A stretch of 64,000 nt of DNA from Maribellus luteus (lineage in GTDB: Bacteria > Bacteroidota > Bacteroidia > Bacteroidales > Prolixibacteraceae), in the NCBI RefSeq assembly GCF_003576475.1, contig NZ_QWGR01000007.1:6799-70798 (forward strand). The letters run 5' to 3'. Below, piece after piece: positions 10,133 to 20,400 of the stretch. Position numbers and translations under genes: made by a program. The notes below the pieces were generated by a model that did no database searches, was not told the origin of the DNA, and saw only the letters and a list, made by a program, of their open reading frames with translations. Each line of letters starts with the position of its first letter. The first letter of the stretch is position 1.

Positions 10133-10292
10133 GCTCTGGTTTTTATCGGGTGTTGATGTGTACAAAAGTAAAAACACATGTTGATTTTACAACACTCAGC
10201 CGGTAATTTCCAAAAGGATAAATTGCATGATTATGTCAAGGATGTGAGTGGAGAGGAATGGATGAACAGATAAAAATTGATTCGCAAGCGGT

Positions 10293-10847
10293 TCAAAGAC
10301 CGAGGTTGTCGCTTACATCGCGCATGGCATTGACGGATAGCTCTGCAAATTCATGAATCGGGATTCCGATTTGTTCGCATTCCAGAATGTTTTCGCGTTT
10401 AACCGATGCTGCAAAAGCCTTTTGTTTCATGCGTTTGGTAACTGATTTGGCTTGCACGCTGGCCAGCTTTTTATCAGGATAAACCAGGGTTGTGGCCGTA
10501 ATTAATCCGGTAATTGTTTCACCGGCCGCCAAGGCATGCTGAAACTCGGTGGTTCGTTCTTTGCCGGTGGCAACTTCATTGTGCATCACAATGGCATCCA
10601 GCATTTCGTCGCTAACCTTGCCTTTCAGTAGTTTTTCGGCATACGGACCGTGAGTAAACGGATCGGCGTTGGTGATTTCCACGTCAATATCGTGTAACAG
10701 TCCGGCCAGTCCCCATTCTTCTTCGTTCCGGCCCAAACGTCGGGCCACTGCCCGCAATACAGCTTCTGATGCGAGGCAGTGTTTGCGCATGTTCTCCGAT
10801 TTAATGCAGTCTTCGAGTAACTGAATGGCTTCTTCTCTTGAAATCAT
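10293..10847 (-). CDS. HD-domain phosphohydrolase
   Basis: 184 residues with an HD-superfamily core: His23 in RKHCLASEAV, the His52-Asp53 pair in GLLHDIDVEI, His66 in FTHGPYAE and a later His in IVMHNEV. This is the usual metal-binding arrangement of small cytoplasmic HD hydrolases; the substrate cannot be told from sequence. It is divergent from the CYTH gene with 87 bp between the start codons, so the two may share a regulatory region. Confidence 0.85.
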   Translation of the reverse strand: MISREEAIQLLEDCIKSENMRKHCLASEAVLRAVARRLGRNEEEWGLAGLLHDIDVEITNADPFTHGPYAEKLLKGKVSDEMLDAIVMHNEVATGKERTTEFQHALAAGETITGLITATTLVYPDKKLASVQAKSVTKRMKQKAFAASVKRENILECEQIGIPIHEFAELSVNAMRDVSDNLGL

Positions 10848-10934
10848 AAATGATATTTTTTACGGCATCATAAAAATAATAATTTTGCCGGACAGCGATT
10901 TGCTTCGGCTGTAGTATTATTTAATCTGTTGAAT

Positions 10935-11393
10935 ATGTTGGAAATTGAACGCAAGTTTCTGGTAGATAATAACAAGTGGAAGCCATCGGTTGCCGGCGAG
11001 AAAATACGACAGGGATATCTGTCGACCGACAAGGAAAGAGTGGTGCGGGTGCGCACAAAGGGCGACAAGGCATTTCTGACCATTAAAGGAAAAATGCAGG
11101 GAATCACACGAACCGAGTTTGAGTATGAAATTCCTGTGAATGATGCGCTTGCATTGTTAAAAATGTGTTTGAATTATCCGATTGAGAAAACCCGCTACAA
11201 AGAACTTCATTTCGGAAAATGGTGGGAGATAGATGTTTTTGAAGGTGAAAATGAGGGATTGCTTCTGGCCGAGATTGAGTTGCAACATGAAAATGAACAG
11301 GTACAATTGCCAGGATGGGTTGGGGAAGAAGTGACACAGGATTTGCGGTATTACAATTCGTACATGTCTCAAACGCCTTATTCGGCCTGGTGA
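10935..11393 (+). CDS. CYTH-domain protein (putative inorganic triphosphatase)
   Basis: 152 residues. The N-terminal EIERK signature (MLEIERKFLV) identifies the CYTH fold, a tunnel enzyme acting on triphosphate compounds; alternating charged beta strands with Arg, Lys and Glu (RVVRVRTKGDKAFLTIKG, LLLAEIEL) fit the family. The ATG at 10935 was chosen over an in-frame TTG at 10929 because EIERK normally lies within a few residues of the start. Known bacterial members of this short type hydrolyse tripolyphosphate; specificity here is inferred. Confidence 0.88.
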   Translation: MLEIERKFLVDNNKWKPSVAGEKIRQGYLSTDKERVVRVRTKGDKAFLTIKGKMQGITRTEFEYEIPVNDALALLKMCLNYPIEKTRYKELHFGKWWEIDVFEGENEGLLLAEIELQHENEQVQLPGWVGEEVTQDLRYYNSYMSQTPYSAW

Positions 11394-11518
11394 AATTGTG
11401 TTGCAGCGTTAAATAATTTATTAATAGTTAATTGTTGATAGTAAAACTGAATATTTATGCTCCTGAATAACATAAATACTAATTTTACGTTTCCAACTAA
11501 AAGCTAAAAAACAAGTCA

Positions 11519-13510
11519 ATGTTCCATTTCAAAAAGAAATCAATATTCATTGTTCTCTTTGGCGTATTTCTGTTTCAATACTCGTTTGCGCAGGAGAATG
11601 TAAAAAGTGAAGATGAAAAAGTATTGGAGAACGGGATCCGTATTCTTCGCAATTATTTTTTGGAAGATAATAACTGGCATTTAACTCAGCCAGATGTGCA
11701 TTCAAACATTTCTGGGCTTATAAATTTCCTGGAAGATAAACCGATTGACTCGATTCTGAGTAACCTGAATCAGGCACAACAACGCGACAGTATTTATGTA
11801 TACCGTTTGCCCGGGAATGTGAAAGACAGTTTGCTGGTACCGGGGTATATTTCATCGGCACTCGTTCAGCAGAATGTTGAAAAAATAGCCTCCGATTTCA
11901 AAAGCGAAGTCGAAAAAAATCCGATTTCGGTTCCCGAGCGGGTGATTGACGATGCCAGGCGCTTGGCCCCGGTAGTTCCGGAAGGAAAAGGACTGGATCT
12001 TTTTGCCGATTCAGTTTATTCGTTTCCAGAAGAACTGATCATTCCCGAAGTGATCCCGGATTCGGTGCTAAACTCGCCCGAACAATTCAAAAAGCTGGTG
12101 GCAATTGATAGCCTTCGCAATGTATATGTTGAAAATAAACGTCTGGCCTACAACGATTCAGTTACCAATGAGTTTGTAAACAAACGGGTGGCCGATTTCA
12201 GAAAACTGGTGTTTGAAGAACAACTTCGGTTTAGGATAAAGCGCTATAAAGACGAAGTAACCCTGAATAATTACGAGGTGCTGAACGAGTACAACAACCG
12301 CGAAATTGCGATGGTTAACGACAGCATCAGAGCCGTAATTGAAGTTTTAACTGCGTATGCCGACTATATCGACACAACCTCGATCCGGATGAAGAACCTG
12401 AATGGAGAGGGGAGTGACATTGTGTTGCAAAACAACATTGAACGTTTTGCCCGGGTATGGTTGAAAAACGAACAGAAAGACTCGCTCCAGTTGCTGATTA
12501 AGTCTACCGGAAAGCGGGAAATGCAGTTTCTGCTTAATGACGGGGTGACTTTTAGCCGTTTCTCGACCCGTCAGACCAAGGGATTTGATTTTGAAACCTT
12601 GAAAACCGATCATTCAAAATTCTCTAAACTGGGGAAAAGTTACGAACTGGAAACCCCTTGGGTGATTGGTGGTGATGGCAATGCAGGATTTACGCAAACC
12701 TATTTCGAAAACTGGAAAAAAGGGGGACAAAGTGCACTCTCTATATTGTTGGTATTAAAAGGCTTTGCCAACTACAACAGCGCCAACGGGAAAAAGAAAT
12801 GGGAAAACTCGGCCGAGATTCGCAACGGCTGGATGAAACCCGGCGGTGGCGAAGAAGTGCGTAAAAACGACGATAAATTTGAATTTACCTCGCGCTTTGG
12901 TTTAAGTGCCTACAAAAAGTGGTTCTACAGTACTGAGTTAAACTTTAATACCCAGTTTTTCAGAGGGTATAAATATCCGAAAGCCAATAATCCAACGCCT
13001 ATTTCTGCCTTTTTGGGGCCATCCAAAACCGTATTCAAAGTGGGTATGGACTACAAACCCAACAATCGGTTTTCGATGTTGCTTTCTCCTTTATCACTCA
13101 AGAATGTGTTTGTAAAGGATACAGCATTGATCGATCAGACAAAATTTGGTATTGATGCCGATAAAAGGGCTTTCTGGGAAATCGGTTTGAACGCCGACCT
13201 GAAGATGAATACCAAGATTACGGAGGATATTACCTTGATGACAAAGTTCAAAACGTTCTTTAACTACAACGATCCGTTTAACAACCTCGATATTGATTTG
13301 GAAAACCAGTTGCAGGTAAAATTTACGGACCATATGAACATGCGAATAATGCTTCATCTGATTTACGATGACAATGTGTTATTCCCGATTAAGGACGATG
13401 CAGGCAAGGTGGTTGGTCACGAGGCAAAACTTCAGCTGGAAGAATTCATTACCATCGGATTTAACTACAAGATCAACAAAAAAGTAATGAAAACCCGGAG
13501 AATCAGATAG
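11519..13510 (+). CDS. DUF3078 secreted protein
   Basis: 663 residues with a signal peptide (FIVLFGVFLFQYSFAQ). The first 370 residues are helical and acidic, with several Asp-Ser pairs, and resemble no named domain. The C-terminal 290 residues match DUF3078: WVIGGDGNAGFTQTYFENWK, then GGQSALSILL and WENSAEIRNGW, followed by a beta-rich barrel-like tail (FITIGFNYKINKKVM). DUF3078 is a Bacteroidota outer-membrane family of unknown function, usually about 300 residues, so the long N-terminal extension is unusual. It is transcribed alone and ends at a terminator hairpin. Confidence 0.8.
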   Translation: MFHFKKKSIFIVLFGVFLFQYSFAQENVKSEDEKVLENGIRILRNYFLEDNNWHLTQPDVHSNISGLINFLEDKPIDSILSNLNQAQQRDSIYVYRLPGNVKDSLLVPGYISSALVQQNVEKIASDFKSEVEKNPISVPERVIDDARRLAPVVPEGKGLDLFADSVYSFPEELIIPEVIPDSVLNSPEQFKKLVAIDSLRNVYVENKRLAYNDSVTNEFVNKRVADFRKLVFEEQLRFRIKRYKDEVTLNNYEVLNEYNNREIAMVNDSIRAVIEVLTAYADYIDTTSIRMKNLNGEGSDIVLQNNIERFARVWLKNEQKDSLQLLIKSTGKREMQFLLNDGVTFSRFSTRQTKGFDFETLKTDHSKFSKLGKSYELETPWVIGGDGNAGFTQTYFENWKKGGQSALSILLVLKGFANYNSANGKKKWENSAEIRNGWMKPGGGEEVRKNDDKFEFTSRFGLSAYKKWFYSTELNFNTQFFRGYKYPKANNPTPISAFLGPSKTVFKVGMDYKPNNRFSMLLSPLSLKNVFVKDTALIDQTKFGIDADKRAFWEIGLNADLKMNTKITEDITLMTKFKTFFNYNDPFNNLDIDLENQLQVKFTDHMNMRIMLHLIYDDNVLFPIKDDAGKVVGHEAKLQLEEFITIGFNYKINKKVMKTRRIR

Positions 13511-13535
13511 CCTGTGCAGATGGCAGGTTATTTTT
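13507..13535 (+). terminator. Probable terminator after DUF3078 gene
   Basis: An 8-bp stem (13507-13514 with 13524-13531, one G-U pair) overlapping the stop codon region is followed by a short T run. The stem is short, so this is moderate evidence. Confidence 0.5.
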
Positions 13536-13596
13536 CTGAGATTTGTTCTTCAGGCTTTGAACGGAAAAACTACTTTTGAATAAAAGTATTTAATAA

Positions 13597-13974
13597 ATGA
13601 AAGATTTAAAAAGATATTATACCCTGCATGCCGATCCAAAGGATGTTTACAATGCACTTACCAACCAGCGAATGCTTGAAATCTGGACCGGCGAAGAGGT
13701 GCTTATGCAAACCGAGCCAAATACCGAATTTTCGTTGTGGAACGGAAGCATAAGCGGAGTCAACCTGGAGTTTGAGGAGAACAAAAAGATCGTTCAGCAA
13801 TGGTTTTTTGGCGACGATGAAAAGGAGTCGATTGTTACCATAAAACTTCATCCCCATAAAAAAGGAACAAGTGTTGAGCTGATCCACACCAACATTCCGG
13901 ACGATGCCTATGAAAACATTTCGGATGGCTGGGACGAAGACTATTTTGGTGCACTGAACGAACTGTTTATCTGA
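13597..13974 (+). CDS. SRPBCC / AHSA1-like domain protein
   Basis: 125 residues covering one START-like fold: YYTLHADPKDVYNALTN at the start, MLEIWTGEEV, a beta core (SLWNGSISGVNL, ESIVTIKLHP, TSVELIHTNIP) and the family's closing helix (DGWDEDYFGALNEL). Such proteins bind hydrophobic ligands or resemble the Hsp90 co-chaperone Aha1; the ligand here is unknown. Its stop codon shares one base with the next start (TGATG), so the DUF985 gene is translationally coupled. Confidence 0.85.
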   Translation: MKDLKRYYTLHADPKDVYNALTNQRMLEIWTGEEVLMQTEPNTEFSLWNGSISGVNLEFEENKKIVQQWFFGDDEKESIVTIKLHPHKKGTSVELIHTNIPDDAYENISDGWDEDYFGALNELFI

Positions 13975-14471
13975 TGCACTATTCCCCGCAACATTGGATT
14001 GAAAAGTTAGATTTGGCGCGACATCCGGAAGGCGGCTGGTTTAAGGAGGTGTACCGGTCTGAAGAGCAAATGCTGCCGGATGCGGCCTGTTTCCGGCAAA
14101 GTGGCGAGCGGAATGTCTGTACTTCCATTTATTATCTGTTGGAAGGGGACGATTTCTCTGCTTTCCACCGGATAAAGTCGGACGAAGTTTGGCATTATTA
14201 CACCGGAACTTCGGCGATCGAAGTTTTGTGGATCGATAAGGGAACCCTCAGGTGTTTTGTACTTGGGGTGGGTGAGAAAGATGCTTTTCAGGCAGTTGTT
14301 CCTAAAAATACATGGTTTGCTGCACGCTTAACCGATAGGAGCGGTTTTGCATTGGTGGGCTGCACGGTAGCTCCCGGTTTTCAGTTTGACGATTTTGAAA
14401 TGGCAGACGCAAAACTGCTGGATGAATTCCCTGGGCTGGCAGCCGACATTGCTTCGCTAATAAAATGCTAG
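13974..14471 (+). CDS. DUF985 cupin protein
   Basis: 165 residues with the DUF985 cupin pattern: HPEGGWFKEVYRS near the N-terminus, TSIYYLLEGDDFSAFHRI, SDEVWHYYTGT and GCTVAPGFQFDDFEM. The fold is a small beta barrel; members have no settled function, though some are annotated as sugar-epimerase-like. It overlaps the SRPBCC gene by one base, indicating a two-gene operon. It is convergent with the DUF4268 gene, with 11 bp between stops. Confidence 0.88.
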   Translation: MHYSPQHWIEKLDLARHPEGGWFKEVYRSEEQMLPDAACFRQSGERNVCTSIYYLLEGDDFSAFHRIKSDEVWHYYTGTSAIEVLWIDKGTLRCFVLGVGEKDAFQAVVPKNTWFAARLTDRSGFALVGCTVAPGFQFDDFEMADAKLLDEFPGLAADIASLIKC

Positions 14472-14482
14472 CATTTCTCTTT

Positions 14483-14956
14483 TTACTCCTGCTTTAGTTC
14501 CTCCTGCAAAAGATCTCTGATCGACATAAAATTGTCTTCCAAACGGAGCATGTTTTCAATGTAGAAATTGTAGATGTCGGGCCATTGGTTCTGGCGGTGA
14601 AAATCAACTCCGTCTAGCTGGGTGTAAATCCGGCAAACTTGTTTGTTGCTGTCTTCACGCTCGTGAAAGAACTCCCAGATCAAACCATCCTCAAAACCAT
14701 CTTCCATTACTACTTTGTAACGTTCCAGAAATTCGAAGGCCCGCAAACGAAGGTTCTCGTTACGGTTTCCCAGCTCCAGTATAACCTGCGCATTCTGGCG
14801 GTTAACATCGAAGCGAAAAGCCACATCTTTAATTTTGGTACGGTGCAAAATCCACTTTCTTTTTTTGAACATTAAATCAGGGTGAATTTCACAACGTTGT
14901 CCAAATTTCTCCCAAAAGCTGACCCGTAACTGCTTAATCTCTTCTTTAGAATACAT
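14483..14956 (-). CDS. DUF4268 protein
   Basis: 157 residues matching DUF4268: SFWEKFGQRCEIHP, a basic strand KKRKWILHRT, DVAFRFDVNRQNAQVILELG and the C-terminal WPDIYNFYIENMLRLEDNF. The family is often found in or beside restriction-like endonuclease contexts, but here it is a free-standing single domain with no restriction genes nearby. Function unknown. Confidence 0.82.
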   Translation of the reverse strand: MYSKEEIKQLRVSFWEKFGQRCEIHPDLMFKKRKWILHRTKIKDVAFRFDVNRQNAQVILELGNRNENLRLRAFEFLERYKVVMEDGFEDGLIWEFFHEREDSNKQVCRIYTQLDGVDFHRQNQWPDIYNFYIENMLRLEDNFMSIRDLLQEELKQE

Positions 14957-15009
14957 GCGGCAAAGTTATTGGTTTAAATGATTATTTTTGAGTTTGAAAT
15001 ACGCAACTT

Positions 15010-15882
15010 ATGAGAAGACTCCTGATTTTTATTGCAGTACTTTTAAGCCATCACAATCTAAAAGCTCAAGTCCAGGTTCAGGCCGATTACAATGCTTTGG
15101 GCGATTGTTTGTTTTCGGCCTACAATAACGCAACGGTACCGGTTTATCTTCAAATAAATTTTGCTGATTTGGAGAATACTTATTTTAGTGAGCCGCTGCC
15201 ATACGTTAAAAGGCTTGCGCCGGGTTTTAATAACCTGTTTACTTTGCCGCGCGACCCGGATGCCGATGTTCCCCGGTTTAATTACGACATAAAAATGTTT
15301 CGTTCTGATCCGATGGCCCAGGTAGATCTTGACTTTCCCTATTTAATCCCATTTGCACCGGGCAGTAAAGTAACGGTTTTTGATGTGAAGGAAATCAATG
15401 GTTTCCGGGGGAAGGACGGACTTGACTCCTGGTCGGCAACAGGCTATGAGGCAAAGCCGGGAGATGCTGTATATGCGGCAAGAACCGGGATTGTGGTAGA
15501 AATTGTGGGAGCAGAAAGAAAAGGCGATCCAAAGTCGTGGTACCACGCCTGGAATAACTCGATCACTTTGTTACAGCCCGATGGAACACTGATCTGCTAC
15601 CGGAACGTTTTGGCTTCTTCTGAAAAGTTGAAAGTAGGCGACACTCTGTATGCTGGGCAGGAGATAGGTAAGGTAGCTGGTGGTGCCGACAATATAAAAC
15701 TTCTAATATTCCACGATTCGTTGCATACCAGGAACTTACTTTTTGTCATTCCGCAATTTGTAACAGATGAGAACGGAAAGGGGATCTTAAATTCCAGTAC
15801 TACCTATGTTGTTACTCACCCGCGGGAAATTCGCGCCCTTGAAATGAGTAAGAAAGAGCAACGTCGCATTCTTGGAAAATAG
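15010..15882 (+). CDS. Secreted M23/LytM-like protein, probably catalytically inactive
   Basis: 290 residues with a signal peptide (LLIFIAVLLSHHNLKAQ), a beta-sandwich N-terminal part and a C-terminal LytM-like domain. The latter shows the framework of M23 endopeptidases: AKPGDAVYAARTGIVVEIV, NNSITLLQPDGTLICYRNV, LKVGDTLYAGQEIGKVAG. However, where active enzymes end in the zinc-binding HLHF segment this protein has NIKLLIFHDS, and the first His is also not in place. It therefore probably lost catalysis and may bind or activate a partner, as EnvC/NlpD-type domains do. It is 23 bp upstream of the DUF5009 gene and probably cotranscribed. Confidence 0.7.
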   Translation: MRRLLIFIAVLLSHHNLKAQVQVQADYNALGDCLFSAYNNATVPVYLQINFADLENTYFSEPLPYVKRLAPGFNNLFTLPRDPDADVPRFNYDIKMFRSDPMAQVDLDFPYLIPFAPGSKVTVFDVKEINGFRGKDGLDSWSATGYEAKPGDAVYAARTGIVVEIVGAERKGDPKSWYHAWNNSITLLQPDGTLICYRNVLASSEKLKVGDTLYAGQEIGKVAGGADNIKLLIFHDSLHTRNLLFVIPQFVTDENGKGILNSSTTYVVTHPREIRALEMSKKEQRRILGK

Positions 15883-15905
15883 ATTTTAAATCAAATAGGT
15901 TAAAT

Positions 15906-17087
15906 ATGGCAGCATCAAAACGTATACTTTCGATTGACGTTATGCGTGGGATCACGCTTTTTCTTATGCTATTTGTAAACGATTTATATGTTGACGGCGT
16001 TCCCGAATGGCTTACGCACCGCCCGGCTGATTTCGATGGCATGGGGCTGGCCGACTGGGTTTTCCCCGGTTTCCTGTTTATGGTTGGAATGGCAGTTCCT
16101 TTTGCCGTTCAAAACAGGCTTAAAAAAGGAGATTCTATTGGCAGAATACTGGTGCATATTTTTATCCGGACCTTCAGCCTGTTGTTGATTGGCGTTTTAA
16201 TGCTAAACAGCGGGCGTTTAAATCCTGCCTTAACAGGGATGCACAAATATTTGTGGGCTATATTAATGTATGTGTGTGTATTTGTTATTTGGAACCGTTA
16301 TCCTGAGGGTAATTCGTCCAAAGCCTTTGCCTTAAAGATCCCGGCTGTTCTTTGTCTGATGGTGCTTCTTGTGTTATTCAGGTCAGGCACGGAAGAGGAA
16401 CCGGGCTGGTTAATCACCGGTTGGTGGGGAATACTGGGATTGATAGGTTGGGGATACCTGGCAACTTCGTTAACCTATCTTTTTGCCCGCGATAACTTGT
16501 TTGTTACTACACTGATTTGGATGCTGTTTCTCATGTTGAATATTTTTTCACAGTTGGGGTATCTTGAATTTTTGGATCCCGTAAAACCTCTGTTCGGGAT
16601 TGTTCTGGAGGGCAATGTTCCTTTGATTGTGATTTCCGGGTTGATCATCAGTCTTCTTTTGCGAAGACTAAAACAGTTTCCGGACAGGTTTATTCTAATA
16701 ACCTCCATTGTAGGGGGACTTGCCATTTTACTGGGCTTTATCCTGCGAAACTGGTTTATTATATCCAAAATAAAAGGCACTCCCAGCTGGGGAATGCTTT
16801 GCATTGGAATCAGTATTTTGGTATTTGTATTATTATATGTAATAATCGATAAGTATCATAAAAGCAACTGGACCTTCCTGTTTCAGCAGGCAGGTACCAA
16901 TTCACTAACCACTTATTTGGTACCAAGTGTAATTTATTATATTATCTGGTATGCAAATATTCCTCTTTTTGTTTACAAACAGTCTTTTTCTCCTTTACTG
17001 GCAATAATTGGTTCCATTGTATGGGCATTACTAATGCTTGTTTTAACCATGAAGCTGGCGAAAATAAAGGTTCAGCTCAGGTTGTAA
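15906..17087 (+). CDS. DUF5009 / HGSNAT-like membrane acyltransferase
   Basis: 393 residues with about 10 membrane segments. The N-terminus SKRILSIDVMRGITLFLMLF and LADWVFPGFLFMVGMAVPFA are hallmarks of the family related to heparan-alpha-glucosaminide N-acetyltransferase and NagX, which transfer acyl groups across the membrane to sugars. The usual catalytic His in the first loop is not obvious here (the loop reads THRPADFDGMG, which does contain one His). It precedes the SusC locus, so a role in envelope or glycan acylation is possible, but a 340-bp gap separates them. Confidence 0.75.
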   Translation: MAASKRILSIDVMRGITLFLMLFVNDLYVDGVPEWLTHRPADFDGMGLADWVFPGFLFMVGMAVPFAVQNRLKKGDSIGRILVHIFIRTFSLLLIGVLMLNSGRLNPALTGMHKYLWAILMYVCVFVIWNRYPEGNSSKAFALKIPAVLCLMVLLVLFRSGTEEEPGWLITGWWGILGLIGWGYLATSLTYLFARDNLFVTTLIWMLFLMLNIFSQLGYLEFLDPVKPLFGIVLEGNVPLIVISGLIISLLLRRLKQFPDRFILITSIVGGLAILLGFILRNWFIISKIKGTPSWGMLCIGISILVFVLLYVIIDKYHKSNWTFLFQQAGTNSLTTYLVPSVIYYIIWYANIPLFVYKQSFSPLLAIIGSIVWALLMLVLTMKLAKIKVQLRL

Positions 17088-17428
17088 TAAATATTTGCTT
17101 TGTTTCATTTTAATCCTTTTAACAGAAGTTTTAAGTTTGTGTTAACAAGCTTTTAACCAATTGATCTTATGGTCAGTTCGTTTTTATGATAAAGATCAAT
17201 TAATGTTTCCTTCAAAAAACATAATTTAGAATCAGCTTATTAGAAGGGGAATGCGATTTTATCGCGAAAAGTCAATAAACATTACTATTCTATAAAGCAA
17301 TTGGCTATTTGTTTTAGAAAAAATAAGATAGAGCTAATAATTTGTGAAAATATGTTAACTCTTTCGTTTTTTTTCTATTTTAGTCGACTTATTGAGTGAG
17401 TGAGTTATTAATATTTAAATTTTATTCT
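17088..17428 (+). promoter_or_regulatory. AT-rich upstream region of the SusC gene
   Basis: A 341-bp gene-free stretch. The best -7 candidate is TATTTTAG at 17376-17383 (7/8 match to TAnnTTTG), about 45 bp before the ATG; no convincing -33 element accompanies it. A GTG-initiated in-frame extension (17396) would add 11 residues before the signal peptide and is rejected. I see no coding potential or clear operator in the rest. Confidence 0.35.
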
Positions 17429-20400
17429 ATGAAAAAAATTGCGCTAATGCTGTTTAGCATTGCCTTTTTTGGCATGCTTGTAGCTGAGGCTCAGGTTAAA
17501 ACTATTACCGGAACGGTAACAAGTACGGAAGATGGTTCTGGTATACCTGGTGTCTCAGTAAGTGTTAAAGGAACAACAATTGGTACCGTTACTAATATAG
17601 ACGGTTACTATACTTTAGATGTTCCCGGTGACGCTAAAATTTTAGTTTTTTCTTTTGTGGGCATGAAAACAGAAGAACTTCCAATTTCGGGAGCTACCCT
17701 GAATGCCTCTTTATCAGCCGATGTTATTGGAGTAGATGAAGTAATGGTAGTAGCCTATGGAACTACAAAACGCTCTCAATTTGTAGGCTCTGCGAAAGCA
17801 GTAAAAGGGGAGGAGCTGGCCATGAAAGCTACGTCAAACGTTACGAATGCTTTGCAAGGTGCTGTTGCTGGTGTTCAGGTTGTGAATGGTAGTGGACAAC
17901 CAGGTTCTGAAGCCACCATTCGTATCCGCGGTGTTGGTTCCATTAATGGTGGAACAACCCCGTTGTACATTGTTGATGGAAGTCCGTACGAGTTCAACTT
18001 AAACACAATAAACCCCAACGACATTGAGTCGATGACCGTTTTAAAAGACGCGGCTTCAACTGCGATTTATGGGGCTCGCGGGGCGAACGGTGTTATTCTT
18101 ATTACCACAAAGAATGGATCTAAAGATGGTAACGTTGTTATTGATGTTGACGCCAAATGGGGACACTCAACCCGTGGTGTTCCAAACTATGACGTAATGA
18201 CTGACCCTGCTATGTATTATGAAACAGCTTATAAAGCATTGTATAATTCGCAGGCCTATAATGGAATTTCTGCGGCTGATGCATTTGCTTACGCCGATGC
18301 TAACTTTTTTTCACAGCAAGGTGTTGGTTATCAGATTTATTCTTATCCTGAAGGAGAACGTTTAATCGGTACCAATTTTAAATTGAATCCTAAAGCAACT
18401 TTAGGCTATTCTGATGGCGAATTTTACTACACACCAGATAATTGGGAAGATGAAACGCTGGCAACAGACAATCTTCGTGAAGAATATAATATTTCAATAC
18501 GCGGCGGACAGAATAAATCTCAATATTTTATTTCAGGAGGTTATTTGGATGATCCCGGTATTATCGATGGCTCGGGTTTTAAACGTTTTACTCTTCGCGG
18601 AAAAATTGATGCTCAGGCAAAAGAATGGTTGCATGTAGGATTGTCAACTGCATATGTAAATACACAGCTGGAAAGCCCGGGCTCTCAAACATCGTGGGGA
18701 AGCACAGGTAATGTGTTCTATGCAAGTAACATGATGGCCCCTATTTATCCGTTTTATGTTAGAAATCCTGACGGTACTATTTCATACGATAGCAATGGAA
18801 ACAAAATTTATGATCAGGGAACTTCAACAAATTTCACCAGACCGGGATCTGCTCCCAGAGGGAACAATGCAATTAATTTGCAGTTAGATACAGATAAAGA
18901 AGTAAGGGATCTTTTTACAGGGTCATTTTATGCAAGATTAACTCCGTTTGAAGGATTTTCTTTCACGGCACGTATATCTCCGGAAGCTTCTAATATCCGT
19001 TCAAATTATTTATCAAATCCTTTCTATGGATCTATTCCAACTGAAGGTTCTGTTTTTGTGAGTCATAGACGCCTGTTTACTTTGAATCAGCAATATTTGG
19101 CTGATTACAAAACAACTTTTTCAGATTCGCATAGCTTACAATTTTTAGTAGGTTTTGAGAGTTTTGAATTAAAAAATCAGGAGTTATCAGCAGAAAATGA
19201 TCATCTGTATGATCCTTTTATTCCTGAATTAGATAACGCTTTTGGTACACAACCTACTAGCGCAAATGCAAGCTCTTTTACGGATAACTATGCAACCCAA
19301 GGTTTCGTTGGCCGTGCACAATACGATTTCCAGGAACGTTTCTTTTTTAATGCTTCTATGAGGTATGAAGGATCATCACGGTTTGCAAAAGACAACCGTT
19401 GGGGACTTTTTGGGAGTGTTGGTGCAGCGTGGATGCTAACGAAAGAACAATTTATGCAGTCTACTTCTGGCTGGCTTCGTGAATTAAAATACAAAGTTAG
19501 TTTCGGAACGCAGGGTAACGATCAAATTGGAACCTACTATGCCTACAGAAACAGGTACCAGATTTCTTACAACAGTGATACAGGTGAGTACACCAAAGTA
19601 CTTTCTGAAAAAGGAAATCCGGAATTAACATGGGAAGCACAAAAGCTGTTTAATACCGGATTCGAATTTTCGTTGGTAAATAATGTGTTGACTGGTAGCG
19701 TTGACTACTTTAGCCGTTATAATTCTGATATGTTATTTAATGAGCCACAGCCTGTTTCATCTGGTTTGTCAACAATTCCAAAGAACGTTGGTGCGGTACT
19801 TAATCACGGTTTTGAAATTGATTTGAGATCGGATGTATTAAGAACAAATGAATTGACTTGGAGTGTATTTGCAAATATTACTAATATTAATAGCAAGATT
19901 AAGGAATTACCTGAATATACTAAGTCATCGGGTGGTATTAAAAACTCTTCATTTATTCTGAAAGAAGGCGGCTCCTTAAATCAGGCTTACCTGGTTGAAT
20001 ATGCCGGTGTTGACAGTGAAACAGGAATGTCGCTGTATTATGTCGATCCTGATAATGGCGACTATACGACAACAACAGATTACGGTTCTGCAAAACAGGC
20101 TGATTTGGGAGATGTTAGTGTTAAGTGGTACGGTGGTTTTGGAACAAACCTTAACGCATTTGGATTTGACCTAGGCGTTCAGTTCGCTTATCAATTAGGA
20201 GGAAAATCTTATGAGGGAACTTACCAGGAACTGATGCATACAGGAAAAGAGATAGGTCGTAACTGGCACACAGATATTCTGAATGCCTGGACTCCGGATA
20301 ATAAGGATAGCAACGTTCCCCGTATTTCATCGTCTGATGATTTTGATCAGAAAAACTCTAGCCGCTTCCTGACTAATTCTAATTACTTGAGTCTTAATAA

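Noticed and set aside
17396-17428. GTG start extending SusC by 11 residues
   Set aside because: It would place unrelated residues before a perfect signal peptide; the ATG at 17429 is better.
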